This document shows, piece after piece, positions 1 through 8,456 of a stretch of DNA of 64,000 nucleotides. Source of the stretch: Competibacter_A sp037045535 (GTDB lineage Bacteria > Pseudomonadota > Gammaproteobacteria > Competibacterales > Competibacteraceae). The position numbers were made by a program, and so were the translations under genes. The DNA lies in the NCBI GenBank assembly GCA_037045535.1, contig JBAOHI010000062.1:1-64000 (forward strand), in the 5' to 3' direction. Below the pieces are notes generated by a model. That model was given only the letters and a program-made list of their open reading frames with translations. It did no database searches and was not told the DNA's origin. Each line of letters starts with the position of its first letter. Positions within the stretch are counted from its first letter, which is position 1.

Positions 1-101
1 TTGCACCGGCACCACCCCTGATCGACGGCGTTGTCGTGAAGTCGGGATGACACACCCGGCGTGTCGCCCAACAACGCGACAACGAGCTGGGCGGGCGGCC
101 C

Positions 102-683
102 TCAAGCCACCGGGTCCAGGCCCAGGGCATTGACCCACAGGCTCGTCAGCGTCGCGTTGATGTCGTCGGTCACCGGTCGCTGCCAGTAGCGCGAGAAACC
201 CTCCACCATGGCGCACAGCGCAGTGGCCGTGACATCCGCTGGCAACTCGGCGGGGATGCGGTCCTGTTCCTGCAGTCGGCGGATCGCAGCACTCACCCGC
301 GCGTGGTAGCGGCGGCGGAACTCATCGAGCCGCGCCCCGAGTTCAGGGGTTGTGACGGCTGCCTGCTCGATCACTTGCAGGAGGCGGTGGTTGTCCCGGT
401 AGGCCTGCAGGTAGCGCTTGTTCGCCTCGGCGATGCGCGCCATCGGGTCCTTCGCCGAGGTCCGCAGATCGTCCTGCAACTCCACGAGCAACTCGTCGAT
501 CACCTGCCCGAGGATCTCCTCCTTGGACTCGAAGTAGGTGTACACGGTCCCATGCGAAACCCCGGCGGCATCGGCGATGTCGTTCATGCGGCAGTCGTCG
601 AAACCGCGCTGCTCGAAAGCCTCACGCGCGGCCTCGAGCAGCGCGCTGCGGGTGCGGCGGCCGCGCTCGGTGCGGGGATTCAC
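102..683 (-). CDS. TetR/AcrR family transcriptional regulator
   Basis: A 193-residue protein with a GTG start. An N-terminal helix-turn-helix of TetR type lies at about residues 32-51 (RMNDIADAAGVSHGTVYTYF), followed by an all-helical ligand-binding region of the usual length. I chose the GTG at 683 because it overlaps the stop of the upstream atuA-like gene by four bases (GTGA) and gives a standard TetR N terminus; the longer reading frame upstream is only atuA read in another frame. Co-transcription with the AtuA-like gene suggests it is the local repressor. The two near-identical palindromes in front of that gene and of the carboxylase gene are its likely operators. The ligand is unknown, plausibly an acyl-CoA, as for many TetR proteins beside acyl-CoA carboxylases. 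High GC, unlike the sequence right of 6,190. Confidence 0.85.
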   Translation of the reverse strand: MNPRTERGRRTRSALLEAAREAFEQRGFDDCRMNDIADAAGVSHGTVYTYFESKEEILGQVIDELLVELQDDLRTSAKDPMARIAEANKRYLQAYRDNHRLLQVIEQAAVTTPELGARLDEFRRRYHARVSAAIRRLQEQDRIPAELPADVTATALCAMVEGFSRYWQRPVTDDINATLTSLWVNALGLDPVA

Positions 684-2605
684 AACAGCGCCTCGGGGAC
701 GTCGATCCACACTGCCCGCAGTTGTTCGGCCAGTCCTTTCGCCTGGGGATCGCTGCGGGTCGTCTCGGAGACTCCGCGGCCCAAGAGCCCTTTGATGACG
801 ACGTTGATCGCCCGCAACGGCGGGAAGTAGTGGATCTCCACCGGCAGCGTGGCGGCCTCCGGAAGCATCTCGGCCAGGCGCTCCCGGGTGAGGAAATCGC
901 ACAGCCACTCGTAACGGGCGTTGGCGAGGTCGACGGCCTCGGCGTCCACGTCGAGGTCCACGTCGGCGGCCCACACCTCCGCGGTGTCGTGCTGCTCGTC
1001 GACCTGTGGCGCGGTGAGCGCGTCCGCCTCCTGCCACGCCAGCGCGACCGCGGCATCCTCTGCCGGGTGGCGAACCCACAGGCCGACGTTGGCGTTGCCG
1101 CCCTTGTCGCCGCTGCGCGCCCCGACGAACGTCCCGAAGCGACGCCGCGCGAACGGCCCGGCGATGATCGCCTCCTGCGGCGGCGACGGGAGTTCCGCCT
1201 TCGCCACGGGTCGTCCCGCAAGCGGCTTGCCGCCGACGACCTCCGCGACTTCCTCACCGTCGATCTCGACGATCACCGGCACATCGTCGATCGCTACCGT
1301 GGACGGCCAGTAGACGCCGTAGGGAGAACCGTCCGACGGCGGGGCGGTCGGGAACATGCCTGGGTAGGACGCGAGCGCCGACTCCACGGCCGGGCGGGTG
1401 AAGGCTTTGCCGACCTTCTTCGGGTCGTCATCCTTCGCGGTGATCACCAAGCGCCCTTGGGCCGACGCGACGTCGCGCGGGTCGTCGCTGGCCGGGGGCA
1501 TGTACGCGACCGTGAGCTCACGCACGCCGAGCCGGGAACGTGCGCCGAGTTCGGACGGCGCGAGGACCTTGGCCTCCGCGAGCCCGACGCCGCAGATCGT
1601 GCGTACCGCGATGTCGGCCTTCTCAGCGGTGTCCGCACCCGTCAGCACCAGAGTCATGGAGTTGCGGAAGCCACCGAGGCAGTTGATCGCGACCTTGAGG
1701 GTTTCCGGCCCGCCCTCCCCACGCACACCGGACAGGCGCACCCGGTCCTTGCCGACCTGGTCGATCTCGATGGTGTCGAAGCGCGCGGTGACATCGGGGT
1801 TGAGGTAGTGCTCGTCGCCCACCTCGTAGAGCAGTTGAGCCGTGACCGTACCCGGGCTTATCAGGCCACCGGTGTTCGGGTGTTTGGTGATCACGCTGGT
1901 GCCGTCGGAGGCGAGTTCGGCGATCGGGAAGCCGACGTGCTCGAGCCCAGGAACCTCCCGGAAGAATGCGTAATTGCCGCCCGAGGCCTGCGCACCACAT
2001 TCGATGACGTGACCGGCCACCAGCGCGCCCGCGAGTGCGTCCAGGGTGTCCGCCGAATCGAGATCCCAGCCGTGCCACCAGGCGGCAGGGCCGATTACCA
2101 GGGCTGCGTCGGTGACACGGCCGGTGACGACCACGTCGGCCCCCGCCTCCAATGCAGCCACGATCCCGCGGGCACCGAGGTACGCGTTCGCGCTCAAGGG
2201 GTGGCCGGTGAAGGGCTCGCCGGTGTCGAGGTTGATCCACTCCCCACCCACCTCGGCGAACCTCGGCAGGAGGTCGTCGCCGCTGACCGAGGCGACCTTT
2301 GCGCCAGTGCCGAGGTCTCGGATGGCCTGGGCCGCGGCGACCGGGTCGAGCCCGCCGGCGTTGCTCACGACCTTGATGCCCTTCTCGAGGCAGGTCGGCA
2401 GGACCTGTTCCATCTGCTGGTGGAACGTGCGCGCGAATCCGGTGCCGTGCTTCATCTTCTGGCGCGCCAGAAGGAGCATGGTGAGCTCAGCCAGCCAATC
2501 GCCGGTCAGCACATCGATGGGACCGCCGTCGACCATCTCCTGAGCCGCGGCCAGGCGGTCCCCGAAGAAGCCCGAACAGTTGGCGATGCGGACAGGTCGC
2601 TTCAT
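680..2605 (-). CDS. AtuA-like protein (acyclic terpene utilisation family, DUF1446) with C-terminal AtuA-type domain
   Basis: A 641-residue protein from the ATG at 2605. The N-terminal three quarters match the AtuA/DUF1446 family (RIANCSGFFGDR start, DVLTGDWLAELTM, VVSNAGGLDP, DVVVTGRVTDAAL). The last about 110 residues form the separate small domain often encoded with AtuA (FGTFVGARSGDKGGNANVG), so the two parts are fused here. AtuA-like proteins occur in acyclic terpene and branched acyl-CoA degradation clusters together with biotin-dependent carboxylases; the exact reaction is not established. An in-frame start further upstream would run through the operator palindrome and is rejected. The stop overlaps the tetR start. 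The gene directly upstream on the same strand is a carboxylase alpha subunit, which supports a catabolic acyl-CoA pathway. Confidence 0.8.
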   Translation of the reverse strand: MKRPVRIANCSGFFGDRLAAAQEMVDGGPIDVLTGDWLAELTMLLLARQKMKHGTGFARTFHQQMEQVLPTCLEKGIKVVSNAGGLDPVAAAQAIRDLGTGAKVASVSGDDLLPRFAEVGGEWINLDTGEPFTGHPLSANAYLGARGIVAALEAGADVVVTGRVTDAALVIGPAAWWHGWDLDSADTLDALAGALVAGHVIECGAQASGGNYAFFREVPGLEHVGFPIAELASDGTSVITKHPNTGGLISPGTVTAQLLYEVGDEHYLNPDVTARFDTIEIDQVGKDRVRLSGVRGEGGPETLKVAINCLGGFRNSMTLVLTGADTAEKADIAVRTICGVGLAEAKVLAPSELGARSRLGVRELTVAYMPPASDDPRDVASAQGRLVITAKDDDPKKVGKAFTRPAVESALASYPGMFPTAPPSDGSPYGVYWPSTVAIDDVPVIVEIDGEEVAEVVGGKPLAGRPVAKAELPSPPQEAIIAGPFARRRFGTFVGARSGDKGGNANVGLWVRHPAEDAAVALAWQEADALTAPQVDEQHDTAEVWAADVDLDVDAEAVDLANARYEWLCDFLTRERLAEMLPEAATLPVEIHYFPPLRAINVVIKGLLGRGVSETTRSDPQAKGLAEQLRAVWIDVPEALL

Positions 2606-2641
2606 GAAGTTGACGCTAGTGTCAACTTCGGGTCCGGTCAA
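2606..2641 (-). promoter_or_regulatory. Leaderless promoter with TetR-type palindromic operator in front of the atuA-like gene
   Basis: Arms GAAGTTGAC (2606-2614) and GTCAACTTC (2621-2629) form a near-perfect 24-bp palindrome directly against the start codon. On the minus strand a -35 TTGACC (2641-2636), a 17-bp spacer and a -10 TAGCGT (2618-2613) are followed seven bases later by the ATG. Transcription would therefore start at or very near the start codon, giving a leaderless mRNA, as is common in Actinobacteria. The operator covers the -10 and most of the spacer, so a bound repressor would block RNA polymerase. The same layout occurs at 4655-4691. Seen by eye; binding is inferred. Confidence 0.65.
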
Positions 2642-2782
2642 GGCGTCCCCACAACTGGGCCGCGCAACAGGCTCGGAGGGCACGATCTGCCCCTTCCACC
2701 CATTATCTTGTCCGGTTCACGACTTTTGTCGGTTTGCACGCATCGGGGGGCAGGCCCTCCGGCCCAATTGTGGGGCGCCCGC

Positions 2783-4654
2783 TCAGACCTCCTCGATGCT
2801 CACGACCACCTGGTGGGCGTCGACGGACTGCCCGGCACGCACATGCACAGCGGTCACGACGCCGTCGGCATCGGCCGTGATGGTGTGCTCCATCTTCATC
2901 GCCTCGAGGACCACGAGGATCTGCCCGGCGGTCACCTCATCACCCTCGCCGACGCGGACGTCGGTGACGGTGCCCGGCACCGGCGTGGTCGGGCCGCCAC
3001 CTTCGGTGGAGTGGGCGTTCTCGTCGAAGCGCGGCAGCACCTCGAAGGCCAGAGTCAGCCCGTTGACGGTCACCACTCCGTGGTCCCGTCCCACCACGGC
3101 GACCGGCGTCAGGACCCCGTCGAGGTCGACGGATGTCGCCGTCAAGCGGGCGAGACCGAGGTCGGTCGCCTCCCCCAGCAATGGGTCGCCGTCGACGGTC
3201 TGCACTCGCAACCCCTCCCGCTCACGCATCCATCGCAGCGTGAGCGGCGCGCCGGCGATCGTGAGCTGCAGCCATTCGGGCACTGCCGCCACATTGCGCC
3301 AACCCGCCGGGGCCACCGGCCCGTCCTGATCGCGTGCCGCGAGCACGGCCAACGCGTGCCGCACGCGGTCCTGGACCGGCGCAAGCACCGCCTCGTGGGT
3401 GTCGAGGTAGTCGGTGGTGGTGCGTCCGGCGAGGAAGTCGGGCTCGCTGAGCACGGCGGCAAGTGAGTCCTTGTTCGTCACCACACCCTCGATACCCGCC
3501 CGGCGCAGGTAGGCCGCGAGGCGCGTGGCGGCCTCGTCCCGGGTGGGCGCGTGCACGATCACCTTCGCGAGCATCGGGTCGTAGTTCGCGGTCACCACGT
3601 CCCCGGCGACGAACCCTGTGTCCACCCGGACCCCCTCGGCGGGCTCGACGTCGAAGATCCGCAGGGTGCCCGTGTTGGGCAGGTAACCGTTGGCGGGATC
3701 CTCGGCGTACAGACGCACCTCGATCGCATGGCCCGACGCGGTGATCTGCTCCCGGGTGGCGGGCAGGGGCTCCCCCTGCGCCACCCGGATCTGCCACTCG
3801 ACGAGGTCCCTGCCGGTGATCGCCTCGGTGACCGGATGCTCGACCTGCAGGCGGGTGTTCATCTCCAGGAAGAAGAACTCGTCGCCGGCGACCATGAACT
3901 CGACGGTCCCCGCGCCCACGTAGCCGATCTCCGAGGCCAAACTCACGGCGGCGGAGGTCATCTGGTCGCGCAAGGCCGGCGTCACACCAGGCGACGGCGA
4001 CTCCTCCACGACCTTCTGGTGGCGGCGCTGGATGGAGCACTCCCGCTCGAACAGATGCACCACGTTGCCGTGCGTGTCACCGAAGACCTGCACCTCCACG
4101 TGCCGGGCCGATTCCAAGTAGCGCTCGATGAACACCGTGTTGTCGCCGAAGGCGCTGGCCGCCTCCCGCTTGGCCGCGGCGACCGCCTCCTCGAGGTCCT
4201 CGGGGCGGTCGACGCGCCGCATACCTTTGCCGCCACCGCCGGCGGAGGCCTTCACCAGCACCGGGAACACCTCGGTCCCGCTGGTGAGCATCGGGACCCC
4301 GGCCTTCTCCGCGAGGTTCTTGGCCTCGACCTTCAAGGCCATCGCCCGGATCGAGTCCGGGGTCGGACCGATCCAGATCAGACCCGCGTCGAGCACAGCT
4401 TGGGCGAAGTCGGGGTTCTCGGACAAGAAGCCGTACCCGGGGTGGACGGCCTCGGCCTGGACCCTGCGCGCCGCACGCAGGATCTCGTCGGCGTCGAGAT
4501 AGGACTCGATGGCCACGGCAACGTCGGCGCTGCGCGTGTGCAACGCACCGCGGTCGGCCTGCGTGAACACAGCGACAGTGGAGTGGCCGAGGCGGGCGGC
4601 AGTGCGGAACACCCGACAGGCGATCTCTCCACGGTTGGCGACGAGGATCTTCAC
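2783..4654 (-). CDS. Acetyl/propionyl/branched acyl-CoA carboxylase alpha subunit (biotin carboxylase + biotin carrier)
   Basis: A 623-residue protein, GTG start. Order: biotin carboxylase N domain (MKILVANRGEIACRVFRTA), ATP-grasp domain with the glycine-rich loop (KASAGGGGKGMR), the EMNTRLQVEHPVTE active-site stretch, biotin carboxylase C domain, a linker, and a C-terminal biotinyl domain with EAMKMEHT, whose Lys (about residue 587) would carry biotin. The carboxyltransferase beta subunit is not in the window. The pairing with AtuA points to a branched or terpenoid acyl-CoA substrate, but this is inference. Oddity: between KAGVPMLTSGTE and FPVLVKAS only a few residues remain, where AccC-type proteins normally have about 16-18 more, so part of the ATP-grasp entry region appears deleted in frame. 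The start lies seven bases downstream of a -10 box inside a palindromic operator. Confidence 0.88.
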   Translation of the reverse strand: MKILVANRGEIACRVFRTAARLGHSTVAVFTQADRGALHTRSADVAVAIESYLDADEILRAARRVQAEAVHPGYGFLSENPDFAQAVLDAGLIWIGPTPDSIRAMALKVEAKNLAEKAGVPMLTSGTEVFPVLVKASAGGGGKGMRRVDRPEDLEEAVAAAKREAASAFGDNTVFIERYLESARHVEVQVFGDTHGNVVHLFERECSIQRRHQKVVEESPSPGVTPALRDQMTSAAVSLASEIGYVGAGTVEFMVAGDEFFFLEMNTRLQVEHPVTEAITGRDLVEWQIRVAQGEPLPATREQITASGHAIEVRLYAEDPANGYLPNTGTLRIFDVEPAEGVRVDTGFVAGDVVTANYDPMLAKVIVHAPTRDEAATRLAAYLRRAGIEGVVTNKDSLAAVLSEPDFLAGRTTTDYLDTHEAVLAPVQDRVRHALAVLAARDQDGPVAPAGWRNVAAVPEWLQLTIAGAPLTLRWMREREGLRVQTVDGDPLLGEATDLGLARLTATSVDLDGVLTPVAVVGRDHGVVTVNGLTLAFEVLPRFDENAHSTEGGGPTTPVPGTVTDVRVGEGDEVTAGQILVVLEAMKMEHTITADADGVVTAVHVRAGQSVDAHQVVVSIEEV

Positions 4655-4691
4655 AAACTTGACGCTAATGTCAAGTTCGGTCCAGGGTCAA
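4655..4691 (-). promoter_or_regulatory. Second leaderless promoter with the same operator, in front of the carboxylase gene
   Basis: Arms AACTTGAC (4656-4663) and GTCAAGTT (4670-4677) repeat the palindrome core found before the atuA-like gene (TTGAC-6-GTCAA). On the minus strand -35 TTGACC (4691-4686), an 18-bp spacer and -10 TAGCGT (4667-4662) lie seven bases before the GTG start. The match in both operator core and promoter geometry argues that one regulator, most simply the TetR protein at 102-683, controls both genes. Confidence 0.65.
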
Positions 4692-4836
4692 GTGCCGCCG
4701 ACGACATTCGGTGCTCGCCGCCGCTAGCGATTCGGCGCGCGGACCTGGACCATACCGGTTGATCCTCACTGCGGGGGACTGCCGGAGCGCCATGCCGAAA
4801 GCCGCTATGCTGACCGGGTTGGAAGTGGATCATGCC

Positions 4837-6189
4837 ATGCCGCACGCCAGAACGCGAGGGACCTGCTTCCTCCTGGCCGCGGCGGTCGCACTCACAGCCA
4901 TGGTGCTGGCGATCCCCGCGGCCCCGGCGGTCCTAACATAACCCCCAGCGCGGCCACCCTGGCCGGCGACCACAGACCGTGCGGGTGCAGCTCAAGACGT
5001 CGTGGCGCGTCACGAAGGCCAAGCAACTCAAGGTCAAGGACGGCTCGATGACCTGCAAGGTCACCAAGTTGGTGCGCAAGAAGAAGAAGCCGGCCAAGGC
5101 CGCTGGTGCTGCGGTGCACGCTGCCCAGCGGTGCCGCCGCGGGCACGACGCATCGAGACTCCACCATCACCGGTCAAGGGCCAGTAAGGGCGCGAAGGTC
5201 AGCAAGAACGTGGTCGTGGTGCCCGGCTCGACGCCCCCCGGACCCCGGCCCAGGGACGCGGGCACCCGGCGGCTCGAAGCCGACGACCTCCGCCGGGCCG
5301 ATCGTGCGGGGTCAACTCCGACGCCGGCGGGAACGGCGGCAACCAGCGAGGCGGGCAGCGCGACCTGGTCGCCGGACGGCACCGAAGGTGGCCTTCTACT
5401 GCAAGGCCACCAACCTCGTGCCCGGCGTGAACGACGGGTGCGCGCACGTGTACCTGAAGACGCTGTCCTCCGGCGCCATCCGGGTGGTGGACACCGCGCA
5501 GAACGGACACACTGGGGAACGGGTGCCCCTCTCTCGGATCCCGGCATCAACATGGGTCTTGGTTTCTCCGCCGCAGGGGGACTGGCTGCTGTTCTGCTCG
5601 GCGTCGACGAACCTGGGCGACGACCCTTCGAGCGGCGAGGACCTCTTCGGGAAGAACCTCAACACCGGCGCCGTGGAGTGGTTCAGCTTCGGATGCGGCT
5701 GGCCGACGTGGTCGCCGGACGGCACGAAGATCGCGTTCGCGACCGACTGACGAGTTCAACGCTGGCCTGCGGGTATCCAGAACAACGGTGCGTGGGACGT
5801 GTTCTGGGTCGACCGGAACAGCAGCGCTGCAGAGCTGCTCGGACTTCCACCGGGTGAGCAGCAGACAGCGCCGGGAACCAGCCGACCTGGGAGCGGCCCG
5901 ATGGACTCCGAGCGGCCCGTGTGGTCGCCGGACTCCGACGAGGATCCTGTTCGAATCGCAATCCCCGTTCCTGGTTGCCGAACGACACGAACGTGAACAC
6001 GGACCTGTTCGTCAAGAACATCAACACCAACGCGACCACCCGGGTGTCCACGAACAGCCAGGGCGGCCAAGCCTCAGCGGGTACTCCGAGCGCGGGGCCT
6101 GGTCCCCGGACGGCAGGGCGGATCGCGTTCGACTCCAAGGCCAACGACGTCGGTGGCCGGCGACACCAACGTGCACGAGGACATCTTCG
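4837..6189 (+). pseudogene. Frameshifted PD40/TolB-like beta-propeller secreted protein (remnant or poor consensus)
   Basis: A signal-peptide-like start (MPHARTRGTCFLLAAAVALT) at 4837 runs into a stop at 4941. Downstream, pieces of one beta-propeller protein appear in changing frames: LVRKKKKPAK near 5070; SKGAKVSKNVVVVPGS near 5190; AFYCKATNLVPGVNDG near 5400; CGWPTWSPDGTKIAFATD at about 5695-5747; RPVWSPDSD and RILFESQ near 5930; NTDLFVKNINTNATTRVST near 6000; GAWSPDG and RIAFDSKANDVG near 6110-6150; and DTNVHEDIFV near 6160-6190. WSPDG and DLFVKN-type motifs are typical of PD40/TolB repeats in secreted actinobacterial proteins. At least five frame changes are needed, so this is either decayed or badly sequenced. 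It is cut at the junction at about 6,190 and would have continued. Confidence 0.6.
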
Positions 6190-6194
6190 TAGAT
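6186..6194. other. Probable contig junction between two genomes
   Basis: To the left, the plus strand ends in a PD40-type repeat (HEDIFV). To the right, the minus strand carries the NYN-domain gene, whose sequence is family-like up to SDESGWANL and then turns into high-GC nonsense. Both genes lose their continuation at the same point, and GC content and gene style change here. The exact base cannot be fixed by eye. Confidence 0.7.
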
Positions 6195-6765
6195 TAGCCC
6201 AGCCACTTTCATCCGATACCACCTCAATGGCGCCACGGATAAGGCTTACGAGCTTTGTATTCGCTTTGAGTTGATTCGTTTCTTGTTTTCGATTGATTGA
6301 CTCCGCCTCTTCCTGAGGGATGAGCACCTTAGTAAAAATGAATTTGTCACAGGCGGACACAAAAGCTTTCGGCGTTTTTTCCTCGCCGAAGCCGTACACC
6401 AACAAACCTTCTTCTCGGATGCGGGAAGCCAATCGCGTAAAATCGCTGTCGCTGGAAACCAGACAAAAGCCTTCGAAACGGCGGGTATACAACAAGTCCA
6501 TTGCGTCAATGATCATGGCGCTGTCGGTCGCGTTTTTGCCGACTGTGTAGCGGAACTGCTGAATGGGTTGGATCGAATGGTCTAACAAGATTGACTTCCA
6601 TCCCGTCAAGTTGGGCGTGGTCCAGTCACCGTAAATGCGCTTAACGCTGGGGATGCCATATTTGACGATTTCCCTGATGAGTCCTTCGATGATCGCCGGT
6701 TGGGCGTTGTCCGCGTCGATCAAAACCGCAAGCCGGCGCTGAACCGGGAGATCGCCACTCGTCAT
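6190..6765 (-). CDS. NYN/PIN-like domain protein (LabA/DUF88 type), C terminus lost at the junction
   Basis: About 192 codons remain. The N terminus AVLIDADNAQP, the central TDSAMIIDAMDLLY and CLVSSDSDFTRLASRIRE carry the conserved acidic residues of NYN ribonuclease-like domains (first Asp pair near residues 17-19, later ones near 81-88 and 105-108). After the domain a linker leads to SDESGWANL, which in relatives opens a C-terminal RNA-binding-like (OST-HTH/LOTUS) module. Here the frame then runs into the foreign left-hand sequence to a stop at 5683, and that tail is not real. Role: predicted RNA-processing nuclease, substrate unknown. It lies downstream of ilvC on the same strand but with an 88-bp gap, so co-transcription is uncertain. 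Confidence 0.75.
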
Positions 6766-6853
6766 TGTCGAGAAAACGTTTTGATGTTGATCCAGAACGG
6801 GCAGTGCGCGGAGTCGTTTTCCATTCGCGCACTGCCCTGACCGTGCGATTGCT

Positions 6854-7867
6854 TCAATTCTTGCTGGTATCCACCAGCCGATTGGCTTTGATCCACGGCA
6901 TCATGCCGCGCAGCTTCTCGCCGACCTGTTCGACCGGGTGCTCGCGACTAATGCGGCGATTGGCCCGTAACACCGGTGCACCGGCTTGATTCTCCAGGAT
7001 GAACTCGCGGGCGAATTGGCCCGTCTGGATTTCCTTGAGAATCTTGCGCATCTCGGTTTTGGTCTGCTCGGTGATAATGCGCGGACCACGCGTGAAATCG
7101 CCGTACTCAGCGGTGTTGGAGATCGAGTAGCGCATGTTGGCGATGCCGCCTTCGTAGATCAGATCCACGATCAACTTCACCTCGTGCAGGCATTCGAAAT
7201 AGGCCATTTCCGGCGCGTAGCCCGCTTCGACCAGCGTTTCGAACCCGGCTTGAATCAGCGCGGTCAGTCCGCCGCACAATACCACCTGTTCACCGAACAG
7301 GTCGGTTTCGCATTCTTCGCGGAAGGTGGTTTCGATCACACCGGCGCGACCGCCGCCGTTGGCGGAGGCATAGGACAAGGCGAGTTCCTTGGCTTGGCCG
7401 GAGGCGTCTTGCGCTACTGCGATCAGGCTGGGTACGCCGCCGCCTTGGGTGTAAGTGGAACGCACCAGATGGCCCGGACCCTTCGGCGCGATCATGATCA
7501 CGTCGAGATCGGCGCGCGGCACGATCCCGCCAAAGTGGATGTTAAAGCCGTGGGCGAAGGCCAGCGCCGCGCCTTTCTTGAGCTTCGACTCGATGTCCCG
7601 ATAAATCTGGCTTTGGTGCTCGTCGGGAGCCAGGATCATGACCACGTCCGCCGCCGCTGCCGCGTCATCGACCGGTTTGACCGTCAGCCCAGCCTTCTCG
7701 GCCTTGATCGCCGAGGCAGAGCCGGGCCGCAGACCGACGATGACGTTCACGCCGGAATCGCGCAGGTTGAGCGCGTGGGCGTGACCTTGGGAGCCATAAC
7801 CGATGATGGCGACGGTTTTGCCCTTGATCAGGGACAGATCGGCGTCTTTGTCGTAATAGATGTTCAT
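6854..7867 (-). CDS. ilvC: Ketol-acid reductoisomerase (NADP+), class I
   Basis: A 337-residue protein, the normal length for class I (short) enzymes. It converts 2-acetolactate or 2-aceto-2-hydroxybutyrate to the dihydroxy acids of valine/leucine and isoleucine synthesis. The NAD(P)-binding loop GYGSQGHAHALNL is at about residues 23-35, and the metal-binding CETDLFGEQ stretch and the C-terminal knotted domain are present. The start at MNIYYDKDADL is preferred over an in-frame codon eight residues upstream because it has an AGGAAA-like ribosome site and the family N terminus. It is the third gene after ilvB and ilvN, 85 bp downstream of ilvN, so probably one operon. Confidence 0.97.
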   Translation of the reverse strand: MNIYYDKDADLSLIKGKTVAIIGYGSQGHAHALNLRDSGVNVIVGLRPGSASAIKAEKAGLTVKPVDDAAAAADVVMILAPDEHQSQIYRDIESKLKKGAALAFAHGFNIHFGGIVPRADLDVIMIAPKGPGHLVRSTYTQGGGVPSLIAVAQDASGQAKELALSYASANGGGRAGVIETTFREECETDLFGEQVVLCGGLTALIQAGFETLVEAGYAPEMAYFECLHEVKLIVDLIYEGGIANMRYSISNTAEYGDFTRGPRIITEQTKTEMRKILKEIQTGQFAREFILENQAGAPVLRANRRISREHPVEQVGEKLRGMMPWIKANRLVDTSKN

Positions 7868-7952
7868 GGAGATTTCCTGAAAGAGATGCAAAACAAACTG
7901 TCCCCCCTCGGAACGGGAGGAGGAGGGAACGGCGAGGATTGGCGGTAAGAAG

Positions 7953-8456
7953 TCAGGCGTGCAGCGCCTTCTGTCCGAGCGCGATGCCGGTGGCCCCGGA
8001 ACGAACCACTTCGAGAATGGTTTCCTTGTCGATCGCGCGCAGGAAGTTGTCCAGCTTGCTGCCGGTACCGGTCAGCTCGATGGTGTAGGTCGCGTCGGTG
8101 ACATCCAAGACGTGACCGCCGAAAATGTCGGCCAGCCGCTTCATTTCGGCGCGCTGCTCGCCCATGGCTTTGGTCTTGACCAGCATCAATTCCCGCTCGA
8201 TGGCCTCGGTCTCGCTCAGGTCGATCAGCTTGACCACATCGATCAGCTTATTCAATTGCTTGACGATCTGCTCGATGATCTGCTCGTTACCGTAAGTCAC
8301 CAGAGTCAGCCGCGACAGGGTCGGATCGTCGGTGGGCGCCACCGTCAAGCTCTCGATGTTGTAGCCGCGCGCCGAGAACAGGTTGGCCACCCGCGACAGG
8401 GCACCGGCCTCGTTTTCCATCAGAATCGAAATCAAGTGACGATCGTTATTGTTCAC
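7953..8456 (-). CDS. ilvN: Acetolactate synthase small (regulatory) subunit
   Basis: A 167-residue protein, as in IlvH/IlvN of three-gene ilv operons. An N-terminal ACT domain (ISILMENEAGALSRVANLF, residues about 9-27) binds valine and gives feedback inhibition; a C-terminal ACT-like domain follows. It starts with GTG, overlapping the ilvB stop by four bases (GTGA), which implies translational coupling and a stoichiometric complex with IlvB. Confidence 0.96.
   Translation of the reverse strand: MNNNDRHLISILMENEAGALSRVANLFSARGYNIESLTVAPTDDPTLSRLTLVTYGNEQIIEQIVKQLNKLIDVVKLIDLSETEAIERELMLVKTKAMGEQRAEMKRLADIFGGHVLDVTDATYTIELTGTGSKLDNFLRAIDKETILEVVRSGATGIALGQKALHA

Noticed and set aside
722..3466. 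A 914-codon open frame on the plus strand opposite the atuA-like and carboxylase genes
   Set aside because: It is a mirror of two well-recognised genes in high-GC DNA; its sequence is Arg-, Gly- and His-rich without domains.
5683..6189. C-terminal extension of the NYN protein into the left fragment
   Set aside because: From about residue 193 the sequence is antisense of the PD40 gene in a different base composition; it is a product of the junction.
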